From positions 1 through 64,000 of the forward strand of contig CAITZM010000027.1 of assembly GCA_903896925.1 (NCBI GenBank): 64,000 bases of DNA, given 5' to 3'. How positions within the stretch are numbered: the first letter of the stretch is position 1; each line of letters opens with the position of its first letter. Positions 7,916 through 15,828 of this stretch are shown in pieces. The notes beneath the pieces are model-generated. The model made no database searches. It saw nothing but the letters and a program-made list of their open reading frames with translations, and was not told where the DNA came from. The DNA comes from an uncultured Lentisphaerota bacterium. Lineage in GTDB: Bacteria > Verrucomicrobiota > Kiritimatiellia > CAIQIC01. A program made the translations under genes and the position numbers.

Positions 7916-9256
7916 ATGCGTCATACAACCGGCCGCGTATACAGCAGGGGACTGCTGGGTGCGGCGTTGCTGCTCTCCGGCTGCGCCACGCCCGAGCAGC
8001 AGATACAGAAAGTCGCCAAGGACTGGTGCATGACCATCCGCGGGAGCCAGGTCCTTCCGGTTTACCCTCTCACGGCGGACATCCAACCCGGCGACATGTT
8101 CCTCGTGCAGGTGCCGATCGATCAACAGCAATCCCTCTTCAAGAAAAAAGGCTTTCTGCCGCTGGACAACAATATTGCCCGGTTGAACCCGACCGGTTAT
8201 GACGAATACTATGGGCACTCCTTTCTGAACACCAACGTCAGCAACCTGCTGCCCCGCGATTTGATCATCGGCAGTTGCAACGGCACGAACGGCACCCAGA
8301 CGCTGTCCTGGCGCTCCGCTCCGCGCGTGGCCTTCCCCAGCTACAGTTTCAGCGTCCAAAACGGCGCCGGACTGAGCCTGGCTGTGCCGGTGCATGGCGT
8401 GCCGGTCGGGTTGAGTCTGCTGGGCTCCGAAGCCGCAAGCGGCAGCATTCAGATTCAAGATGCCCGGACGCTGGGGGTCGACACCCTCTCCCTGTATCTG
8501 CAGGTAAAGGCGTGGTCCACCAACACCGTGAACGCCGACTTCCTCCTCAACTTCCGCGCGAACGCCAAGGAGAAGAAAACCAACTTCCTGCGCGTGGTCA
8601 CCCGCATTTTCGCCGCCGGCCGCATGGTTGTGACGCTCAAGGACGCCGGCAGCCGCAGCGGCGGCCTGGATGTCGGCGCACCCAAGCCCATCAACCTCCT
8701 CCAGGCGCAACTGCCCGCGACGACGACCAACGCCGCCGACGCGGCCCGGACCAACTTCACCACGGCCTGGACCACCTTGGCGGAAATCGTCAAGGCCGCC
8801 ACGGCCGCCACCGACGCCGCGGGGAAAATATTACCCGGTGGCAGCCTCCGCCTGGCGGCGGCCAGTGCACGGAGTATCAGTCTGGACGAGGCCTTTGATC
8901 CACCCGTCATTGTCGGTTATCTCGGCTTTGACTGCCTGATTGACGCCGATGGCAGGTTGGGGCCGCCGATCCCTTCGCAAGCCATCCAGGACCCCGAAAG
9001 CTTTGGGGTGCCCTCGCTCAAGCCGGCCAGCGAAGCGGAAATCATGACGGTGCGCGATCTCACCCATCGCATTGGCCAGCTCAGGGAACAGGGTCTGCAA
9101 GGCCAGCAGGAAGCCCGACGAATCCTGGAGGTGTTGGGCGTCAAGCACACACCGGAGCAGAATGTTTTTGAATTGCTCCAAGAGCAGGTGCGCAAAGCCG
9201 TCACAGATCGCGCCCAACTCCCCCGGGTGCTGCAAGCCTTCAGGTCGGACAACTGA
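7916..9256 (+). CDS. Lipoprotein of unknown function
   Basis: 446 aa. A lipoprotein signal ends in LLSGC with Cys23 as lipid anchor, so the protein sits in the cell envelope. AAAAGGAAG precedes the ATG. The region up to about residue 250 is predicted mostly beta. Residues around 270-305 are Ala/Thr-rich and helical, and a C-terminal helical stretch (about 370-446, rich in Gln/Glu/Arg) could be a coiled coil. No known domain recognised. It is flanked by the four-helix membrane protein and a decayed small gene. Confidence 0.7.
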   Translation: MRHTTGRVYSRGLLGAALLLSGCATPEQQIQKVAKDWCMTIRGSQVLPVYPLTADIQPGDMFLVQVPIDQQQSLFKKKGFLPLDNNIARLNPTGYDEYYGHSFLNTNVSNLLPRDLIIGSCNGTNGTQTLSWRSAPRVAFPSYSFSVQNGAGLSLAVPVHGVPVGLSLLGSEAASGSIQIQDARTLGVDTLSLYLQVKAWSTNTVNADFLLNFRANAKEKKTNFLRVVTRIFAAGRMVVTLKDAGSRSGGLDVGAPKPINLLQAQLPATTTNAADAARTNFTTAWTTLAEIVKAATAATDAAGKILPGGSLRLAAASARSISLDEAFDPPVIVGYLGFDCLIDADGRLGPPIPSQAIQDPESFGVPSLKPASEAEIMTVRDLTHRIGQLREQGLQGQQEARRILEVLGVKHTPEQNVFELLQEQVRKAVTDRAQLPRVLQAFRSDN

Positions 9257-9278
9257 GCGCAAGCAAGGAGAGCAGATT

Positions 9279-9757
9279 ATGGAAACCATCGATGGCAACA
9301 GTTCCTTGAGCGAACAGGAATCGGCCATCCGGCTCCGGGAAGCCGCCGGCTGCGAGTTGCTGGGGCTGTTGCCCCTCATGGACGGATCGAACACCAACGG
9401 CGCCAGCTTTCGCAATCTGGCCGCGGGACAGTGCCCTCCGCCCATCAGCCTCACAAACACGACCCTGCCTCCAAACAGGAACTTGATCTCCTGCGCGACA
9501 ATTTTCGTTGGCGGCCGGTTGTCGCAGATCAGGGCGTTTCGCTGATCGAACCTGGCACCTGGCTCATACCTGTTCACCCTGCCCTTCACTCAGGCACAAC
9601 TCCGCGCCCGGAGGTCGCTTCCACAAAACGCGCATCGGACGCCACGTTGCCGAGGGAGCACCTGCGCTAAACGTATTATGATGCGGCCACCACGGCGCGC
9701 GCCCTCAACTACCTGACCAGCATGGATTGTTCAGGATGTGCAGAAAAAAGATTGTAG
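9279..9757 (+). pseudogene. Decayed or frameshifted gene following the lipoprotein
   Basis: A good ribosome site (AAGGAG, 8 nt) precedes ATG 9279. That frame reads sensibly for about 60 codons and stops at 9545. From about 9455 the protein-like sequence moves to another frame (KQELDLLRDNFRWRPVVADQ, then GVSLIEPGTWLIPV). Beyond about 9600 it appears to move again, with TYYDAATTARALNYLTS readable at 9671-9721 after an in-frame TAA at 9668-9670. At least two frame changes would be needed for one product. No family recognised. Sequencing error is possible, but several closely spaced breaks favour decay. Confidence 0.45.
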
Positions 9758-9808
9758 ATTTTTCGAAAAAGCAGATTCTGTTGTCTGTGACGAAAGTTTA
9801 AGGGGCCG

Positions 9809-10018
9809 ATGAAGCGAGCAGCGGTACCGGCAACGATGGAAGGCAAGGGTGCGGGCTCGTTGAAGATGAGGCAGCAGCAAGACCGGAGCCATACTATGGA
9901 TGGATGGACCGCCCTGTCGAGAAGGATACGCTGTCGTTCCGTGCGCGCGATGGTCCCGTGCATTGCGCGGGATGCAAAGCAGGCAGGAACGTATCCACTT
10001 TTAGAGGAAACTGCATGA
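9809..10018 (+). CDS. Short ORF overlapping the start of the TonB receptor gene
   Basis: 69 codons. AAGGGG lies 6 nt before ATG 9809, and the stop overlaps the receptor start as ATGA (10015-10018), the arrangement of translationally coupled genes. The sequence is basic and low in hydrophobics, with no recognisable domain, and composition gives little support for coding. It may be a leader peptide or chance. Confidence 0.25.
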   Translation: MKRAAVPATMEGKGAGSLKMRQQQDRSHTMDGWTALSRRIRCRSVRAMVPCIARDAKQAGTYPLLEETA

Positions 10019-12180
10019 AAACGTTCTTCACGGCCCTGCTCACCGTGGGGCTCATGCTCACCCCAACACAAGCCGAGCCGGCCCCCGCCGAGACCAACCA
10101 GGTCTCGGTGCATAAGGTCAAGAAGATGAGCCTGGAGGAATTGATGGAGCTGCAAGTGCGGGAGGTGGCCACGCTGACCCGCACGCCGGAGCGGTTGATT
10201 CCGGCGACCGTCAACGTGATGGACGCCACCGCGATCCAGCAAAGCGGGGCCCGCGACCTCAACGAGCTGCTGGACATGTACACCACGGGAGGCCAGGTCA
10301 TCCTGCACCACTCCCATGTGGATCATTTCGGACTGCGCGGCATCATCAGCGACCGCGAAGACAAGTACCTGCTGCGCGTCAATGGCCAGGTGATGAACCA
10401 GCGCATGTACGTCGGCGTGGACGCGGAACGCTGCCTGCCGTTGCTCGGCGACCTGCGGAGGATCACCGTGACGTACGGCCCCGGTTCGGCGACGTACGGA
10501 GCGGGCGCACTGGCGGGCGTCATCAACCTGGAAACGTACAACGGCCTGACCTTCCAAGGAGCCGACGCCTATGTGCGCCAAGGGTTCCTGGACGAGATGA
10601 CCGTGGGTGAAATCCGTTACGGCCAGCAGTTCAGCAAGGACTCCGGTCTCTTTCTCTATTACGGCCTGGCGGACCGCCGGGGCGCGGATTCGGACTATGT
10701 CTTTGGCAATTCGTTTGTCACACCAAACCCGAACACGCCCAACGTCAAGGGCGGCGAGCCCGTGCAGTTCCCCGTCCCGAGGTTGCATGAGGCGGCGTAC
10801 GGCGAAGTGGAGCACAAGCTGCACCTCAGCTACGTCAAAGGGCCCCTGGAGGTATGGGCGCGCTACACGCAGGGCGGCATCGACGCGCGGCCCGAACGCT
10901 CCGTGCTCGCCTTGACGACCAACGCGGTGGATGACTCCATGGGGTTCGTGTCCTTCGACCGCCAGTTCACCCTGGTCGCCGCCTACAAGCAGGACCTGTC
11001 GGCGACCTTCAACCTCGATGCCCAGTTGAGTTACGATTACAACGAGAACATCTACGACCGCAGCGTGGCCGGCGTCACCAACCTCCCCAACCTCTACAGT
11101 TTGATGCCGTTCGATCGCGAAGAGCATGCGATCCGCGGGCGCGCGATCGGCAACTGGAAGCTGCTGGACGAGCACGCGCTGGCGCTGGGAGTGGAATGCT
11201 CCCACGAGATGTATCACGGGCGCACCGGCAACGACAGCCGCTTCCCCATCGACACCTGGGAAACGGACACCCTCTCCTTCATGGCCGAGCATCAGTGGAC
11301 CCTCAACGACGATTGGACCACCTTCCTCAGCGGCCGTGTGGACAAAAACACGTACTCGGACTGGCTGTTCTCACCGCGGGCCGCCGTGGTGTTCACGCCG
11401 ACGCAGGAAGACACCCTCAAATTGATCGGTGCCCGCGGCATGCGCCGCAGCGGCGATGCCGAACTGCGGCGGATTCATATCACGACCGGGGACAACGGTG
11501 ATGCGGAATCCATGAACAGCCTTGAGCTGCGGTACGACCGGCAGTGCGACAAGCACTGGCATTTCGGCATCGGTACGTATATCGAGCAGTACAACGCCAT
11601 CGGCATTGTCCAACAAGTGGACAAGGCCGCCTATTCCACGTCCGTCGGCAAGTTCCTCATCTGCGGGGTTGAGCCCGAAATCAGCTGGACCAACGCGCAG
11701 ACCCGCGTGACGCTGTCGCACGCCTACACGCAGCTGTTGGACGCCCGGGAACCGCAACTGGGCCAGGGCATTTCCGCGAAGGCCTACGGGTATGGTGACG
11801 GACTGGCGAGCTGGGCCAACCATGTGACCAAGCTGGCCCTGGTCCATGACTTGAGCAAGAAATGGTCGGTCAGCAGCTCCTTGCGCGTGTACTGGGGCTT
11901 CTCGGGCGCCGAAGACCTGGCGAACTGGAACGATGTGCAAGCCAAGCCCTACAACCTCGCCCTGACCGACCCCGGTTACGAGGATGCCTTTGGACCCAAC
12001 GTGTTCTGGAATGCGGGCCTCGAATACCGGCTCAACACCCATCTGACCTTGCGCGCCGACGCGTTCAACATGGTTGGCTGGATCGACGAGAAGCTGAGCA
12101 AACGCAATTACATCCTGCGCGGCTCGGAGTACTCCGTCGAGGCGCCGGCAGTTATGCTTTCGGCCCGGGTGACGTTCTAG
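10015..12180 (+). CDS. TonB-dependent outer-membrane receptor
   Basis: 721 aa from the ATG preceded by GAGGAAA. A signal peptide covers about 1-20. The leader MSLEELMELQVREVATLTRTPE and the plug domain (VNVMDATAIQQSGARDLNEL, then YGPGSATYGAGALAGVINLE near residue 165) are typical of TonB-dependent receptor plug proteins. The rest is a long barrel rich in aromatic-ended strands and ends in Phe (ARVTF), the usual outer-membrane C-terminal residue. It presumably imports a glycan fragment or metal complex with energy from TonB/ExbBD encoded elsewhere. No SusD partner is adjacent, so this is not a Bacteroidetes-type SusCD pair. Confidence 0.88.
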   Translation: MKTFFTALLTVGLMLTPTQAEPAPAETNQVSVHKVKKMSLEELMELQVREVATLTRTPERLIPATVNVMDATAIQQSGARDLNELLDMYTTGGQVILHHSHVDHFGLRGIISDREDKYLLRVNGQVMNQRMYVGVDAERCLPLLGDLRRITVTYGPGSATYGAGALAGVINLETYNGLTFQGADAYVRQGFLDEMTVGEIRYGQQFSKDSGLFLYYGLADRRGADSDYVFGNSFVTPNPNTPNVKGGEPVQFPVPRLHEAAYGEVEHKLHLSYVKGPLEVWARYTQGGIDARPERSVLALTTNAVDDSMGFVSFDRQFTLVAAYKQDLSATFNLDAQLSYDYNENIYDRSVAGVTNLPNLYSLMPFDREEHAIRGRAIGNWKLLDEHALALGVECSHEMYHGRTGNDSRFPIDTWETDTLSFMAEHQWTLNDDWTTFLSGRVDKNTYSDWLFSPRAAVVFTPTQEDTLKLIGARGMRRSGDAELRRIHITTGDNGDAESMNSLELRYDRQCDKHWHFGIGTYIEQYNAIGIVQQVDKAAYSTSVGKFLICGVEPEISWTNAQTRVTLSHAYTQLLDAREPQLGQGISAKAYGYGDGLASWANHVTKLALVHDLSKKWSVSSSLRVYWGFSGAEDLANWNDVQAKPYNLALTDPGYEDAFGPNVFWNAGLEYRLNTHLTLRADAFNMVGWIDEKLSKRNYILRGSEYSVEAPAVMLSARVTF

Positions 12181-12319
12181 CACAGCCAACAACGGAGTAC
12201 GGAAGCTACGTGGCGCACGGACTGTTTTTCAAAGCCCCACTTGGAAACGGGAAGATATTAAGTACCCCAAGCCCCTTGAATAGCTCAGGTGCGCCATGTC
12301 AGGGAGCGCTGCTCGGAGC

Positions 12320-12337
12320 GGCGGCAATCCTGCCGCC
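12320..12337. repeat. Short palindromic repeat, GGCGGCA type
   Basis: A 7-bp perfect stem GGCGGCA / TGCCGCC encloses the loop ATCC. It is the first of four related hairpins in this gap. Confidence 0.7.
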
Positions 12338-12378
12338 GGAACTGGATGACCAGTGTTTCTTCGCACCCGTCTGAAAAT

Positions 12379-12398
12379 GGGCGACAGGAGTGTCGCCC
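12379..12398. repeat. Short palindromic repeat, GGGCGACA type
   Basis: An 8-bp perfect stem GGGCGACA / TGTCGCCC encloses the loop GGAG. The stem differs from its neighbours by compensated changes. Confidence 0.7.
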
Positions 12399-12410
12399 CT
12401 CCGCCGGAGC

Positions 12411-12428
12411 GGCGGCACTCCTGCCGCC
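12411..12428. repeat. Short palindromic repeat, GGCGGCA type
   Basis: A 7-bp perfect stem GGCGGCA / TGCCGCC encloses the loop CTCC, the reverse complement of the GGAG loops at 12387 and 12524. It is therefore the same element in inverted orientation. Confidence 0.7.
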
Positions 12429-12516
12429 GAAAAGGGCCGCAACGACAAGGTCCTTCCCAAGCAAAGCAGCTGACCACCCAGAACAACAACCAGGCTGGCA
12501 CCACCGCCTCCTCCAC

Positions 12517-12534
12517 GGCGGCAGGAGTGCCGCC
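12517..12534. repeat. Short palindromic repeat, GGCGGCA type
   Basis: A 7-bp perfect stem GGCGGCA / TGCCGCC encloses the loop GGAG. It is followed by GCTCC, which also follows the 32489 hairpin. Confidence 0.7.
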
Positions 12535-12679
12535 GCTCCCGTCCAAACCAGCTTCAACCAAAAAGCCATCTCGTGCGCGCAGGCTTTGAAGAGCGTGCTG
12601 ATTAAATCTGCGTCAGGCAGTGGTCGGGCGATCAAACCACCCGCGGTGTCCGGGAAGTCGTGGATTTTCCGGCCCCTGG

Positions 12680-12726
12680 TCCAAGCCCTGGAAAACCCGC
12701 GCTTTCAATGTCCAAGCCTTGGAAAA
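12680..12726 (+). promoter_or_regulatory. Tandem TCCAAGCC(C/T)TGGAAAA motif
   Basis: Two 16-nt copies (12680-12695 and 12711-12726) differ at one base and have starts 31 nt apart, three helical turns. Each contains a partly palindromic CCAAG...TTGG core. They lie 41-87 nt before the next start codon. Similar CTTGGAAA strings occur at 22784 and around 39762-39814. A regulator-binding site is possible; this is pattern only. Confidence 0.3.
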
Positions 12727-12766
12727 CCTGTTACAAACCACACCGGTTTCACACCATCAAAATAAA

Positions 12767-15700
12767 ATGAAAATAAAACCACGGCGGCTCGTCATGTTGT
12801 TCCCCCTCGCCGCGCTGCTGTTGGCGCCACCAGCACCGTCGGGCGCTGCGGTTACGCAACCCGCCACGACTTCAACACCCTACCAGGGCTGGCGGCACTC
12901 GGGTTCGGTTTTCATTCTGACCACGCAGGAGGGTGCCCGGCTGCCGGCCTCGGCAGCGGAGAGCGATTTCCCGCTCCTGATCCGGCTGCACAAGGATTTC
13001 TTCGACTTCAATCAGGCCCAAGCACAGGGCGAGGACATCCGGTTTTCCACCAGCACCGGCGTGGCTCTTCCGTACCAGATCGAGGCCTGGGATGCGGCGC
13101 AGGGCGTGGCCAGCATCTGGGTCCGCATCCCGACGATCAAGGGCGACACACGGCAGGAGCTCAAGCTGTTTTGGGGTAAGGCCGATGCGGCCAGCGCATC
13201 CAGTGGAGCCGCGGTCTTCCATGCGGCGAACGGCTACGTGAGTGTCTGGCACATGACGGACCCGGTGAAAGATGAAGTGGGCACGCTCGGCTCGAAGGAC
13301 ATGGGAACGACAGCCACGGCGGGCATGGTCGGAATGGCGCGACACTTTCCCGGGAAGCAGGGCATTTTTTGCGGCGACAAGATTGCCAGCTATCCTTCCG
13401 GCACGGCTGCGCACAGTTCGGAGGCGTGGTTCCGCGCGGAGAAGCCGAATGTGACCATCCTCGGCTGGGGCAATGAAGGCGGTGGGCGGGGAAGCAAGGT
13501 GCGGATGCAACTGCGCAGCCCGCCGCATGTCCATATCGACAGTGACTTCTCGGATGTGAACGGCGCGAGCACGCTGCCGATGGCGGAATGGATGCACGTG
13601 GCGCATACCTACAGCAAGGGTGACGGAAAGCTGTATATCAACGGCCGTCTGGATGGCACGGCGACGCCACTCCTCAACATCAAAACCCCGGCGCGGTTCT
13701 GGCTGGGCGGCTGGTACAACAACTATGACTTTGTCGGCGATCTGGATGAGGTGCGGATCTCCAGCGTGGCGCGCTCGGCCGACTGGGTGAAGCTGGAATA
13801 CGAAAATCAACAAGCGCTGCCAACCCTGACAGGCCCGGTGGTGCAGCCGGGGACTGCGTTTTCTGTCGCACCGGCGCAGGTCAGCGTGTTGGAGGGCCAG
13901 CGCGTGACCTTTTCCGCCAAGGCCGGCGGCGCGCAAAAGGTCTATTGGACACTCAAGCGCGACGGGCGGGAAAAACTTGTCGCCGTGGACCGTTTCCACT
14001 TCACGTTCGACGCGGGACGGGTGACCGGCGATCAGGCGGCGACGCTGCAATTCAAGGCGGTCTATGCGAACGAGGTGAAGACGCGGGACATCCCCATCCT
14101 CATCAAAGAAGACATCCCGGAACCGGTCTTCACGTTGAAGGCGCCGACGATCTGGGACGGGCGCGCGACGATCGAGGTGGTTCCGCAGATCGCCAATGCG
14201 GAGGTGATGCGGGCAAAAAGCGCCGGTGAATTGAACTGCTCCTGGAATGTGGCGGACATCGCGGTGATCAAGCGGAGCGTGCCGGGGAAGCTCATCCTCC
14301 AACGTGCGCAGAACAGCGGGAGCATGACGGTGACGGCGACGCTGCACAACGGCGGCCAGCCGGCCACGCAATCCGTCACGATCAGGGTCAGGGAACCGAA
14401 GCAGGACGCGTGGGTTGCGCGCACGCCGGCCCAGGATGAGAAGCCGGAGGACGGCCAGTTCTACGCCCGCGACGACCGGAACGAGGGCACGCTTTTCTAC
14501 AACGGGACGCTGAACGAGGCCGCCGACTCGGTCTTCCTCAAAGTCTATGCCGATGGGAAGCTCTACAAGAGCGAAAGCCGCAAGCCGGCAGCCGACAAGG
14601 CCTATGCCTTCACGGTGAAACTCAAGCCGGGGCTGATCAAATACTCCGTGGAGTTCGGCGCCAAGACCGGCGGGCGCGAGGCGGTGCTGCACACCGCAAC
14701 CAACCTCGTGTGCGGCGATGCCTATCTGATCAACGGACAATCCAACGCCGTGGCCACGGATTGGGGCCAGGGCGATTTCCCGGAGACCAACGAGTGGATT
14801 CGCAGTTATGGCAGCATGGGCGGGGATCCCAAGAGCGCTACCTGGGGCCCAGCCATCCGCAGGGCGCCGCGCGACCGCCTGGCGGTCGGCTATTGGGCGT
14901 TCGATCTGGCCAGGCGCCTCGTGGAAAACCATCGGATTCCGATTTGCATCATCAATGGCGCCGTTGGCGGCACGCGCATTGACCAGCACCAGCGCCACTC
15001 AGCAGACCCGGCGGACCTGACGACGATATACGGGCGGCTGCTCTGGCGCGTCCAGCAGGCGAAGCTGACGCACGGCGTGCGCGGCATCTTCTGGCATCAG
15101 GGCGAAAACGACCAAGGTGCCGATGGGTCCACGGGCGGGTTCGGCTGGGAAACCTACCGGGCCTACTTCATCGAGCTGGCGGCGGCGTGGAAACAGGACT
15201 TCCCCAACGTGCAACACTACTACGTGTTCCAGATCTGGCCGAAGTCGTGCTCGATGGGCTACGCTGGTTCCGACAACCGGCTGCGGGAAGTGCAGCGCAC
15301 CCTGCCGACGGCGTTTTCCAGGCTGAGCATCATGTCCACGCTCGGCATCGAGCCGCCGGGCACCTGCCATTATCCGCCCGCCGGCTACGCCGCACTCGCC
15401 CGCCTCATGGTCCCGCTCGTGGAACGGGACAACCATGGGAAGGTGTTCGCCACCTCCATCACACCGCCCGATCTCAAGCGTGTCTATTACGCCAGCGCCC
15501 TGAAGAACGAAATCGTGCTGGAGTTCGACCAGCCCGTGAAAGGCGACGCCGCCTTGGCGGGTGAGTTCCATCTCGACGGCGACCAAGGCAAAGTCGCCGC
15601 GTGCGTCGTTTCCGGAAACGTGGTCCTGCTCAAGCTGACGGCCCCCTCGACCGCGCAAAAGCTCACCTACCTCGACAGCAAGTCGTGGAGCCAGGCCCGG

Positions 15701-15775
15701 CTGCTGCGTGGCGAAAACGGCATCGCCGCACTCACCTTCTGCGAGGTGCCCATTCTGCCCAAGCCAGCGCTTTGA
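12767..15775 (+). CDS. Large secreted esterase: DUF2341 + LamG + SASA (SGNH) domains
   Basis: 1002 aa with a signal peptide at about 1-27. Domains in order: DUF2341-like beta domain (about 35-150); LamG/concanavalin-like domain (about 175-350, with WMHVAHTYS and LYINGRLDG); immunoglobulin-like linkers (about 365-620); and a SASA-type carbohydrate esterase domain from about 645. In the last, NGQSNA carries the predicted nucleophile Ser659 and FWHQGEND the His777/Asp part of the SGNH site. SASA esterases remove O-acetyl groups from sialic acid or other sugars, but the substrate here is unknown. The LamG domain probably anchors the enzyme on polysaccharide. Confidence 0.85.
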   Translation: MKIKPRRLVMLFPLAALLLAPPAPSGAAVTQPATTSTPYQGWRHSGSVFILTTQEGARLPASAAESDFPLLIRLHKDFFDFNQAQAQGEDIRFSTSTGVALPYQIEAWDAAQGVASIWVRIPTIKGDTRQELKLFWGKADAASASSGAAVFHAANGYVSVWHMTDPVKDEVGTLGSKDMGTTATAGMVGMARHFPGKQGIFCGDKIASYPSGTAAHSSEAWFRAEKPNVTILGWGNEGGGRGSKVRMQLRSPPHVHIDSDFSDVNGASTLPMAEWMHVAHTYSKGDGKLYINGRLDGTATPLLNIKTPARFWLGGWYNNYDFVGDLDEVRISSVARSADWVKLEYENQQALPTLTGPVVQPGTAFSVAPAQVSVLEGQRVTFSAKAGGAQKVYWTLKRDGREKLVAVDRFHFTFDAGRVTGDQAATLQFKAVYANEVKTRDIPILIKEDIPEPVFTLKAPTIWDGRATIEVVPQIANAEVMRAKSAGELNCSWNVADIAVIKRSVPGKLILQRAQNSGSMTVTATLHNGGQPATQSVTIRVREPKQDAWVARTPAQDEKPEDGQFYARDDRNEGTLFYNGTLNEAADSVFLKVYADGKLYKSESRKPAADKAYAFTVKLKPGLIKYSVEFGAKTGGREAVLHTATNLVCGDAYLINGQSNAVATDWGQGDFPETNEWIRSYGSMGGDPKSATWGPAIRRAPRDRLAVGYWAFDLARRLVENHRIPICIINGAVGGTRIDQHQRHSADPADLTTIYGRLLWRVQQAKLTHGVRGIFWHQGENDQGADGSTGGFGWETYRAYFIELAAAWKQDFPNVQHYYVFQIWPKSCSMGYAGSDNRLREVQRTLPTAFSRLSIMSTLGIEPPGTCHYPPAGYAALARLMVPLVERDNHGKVFATSITPPDLKRVYYASALKNEIVLEFDQPVKGDAALAGEFHLDGDQGKVAACVVSGNVVLLKLTAPSTAQKLTYLDSKSWSQARLLRGENGIAALTFCEVPILPKPAL

Positions 15776-15828
15776 CAAGCAGGCATGGACAGTTGTACAA
15801 ACACCCACTCATCAACACAGGACCCTCC

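Larger units (their letters stand above)
12181..12766. other. 586-nt intergenic region rich in short palindromes
   Basis: No credible gene. The stretch contains four GGCGGCA- or GGGCGACA-type hairpins between 12320 and 12534 (separate entries) and two copies of a TCCAAGCC(C/T)TGGAAAA motif just before the next gene. Six-frame ORFs here are short and translate the repeats. Confidence 0.7.

Noticed and set aside
10015-12180. SusC of a Bacteroidetes-type utilisation locus
   Set aside because: No SusD-like gene beside it, and the N-terminal leader is that of plug-domain TonB receptors rather than the SusC carboxypeptidase-like start.
12300-12540. CRISPR array
   Set aside because: The repeated units are unequal palindromes with irregular spacing and no constant repeat or spacer length.
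12872-14998. 708-codon minus-strand open frame
   Set aside because: Antisense shadow of the large esterase gene, which has clear LamG and SASA motifs.
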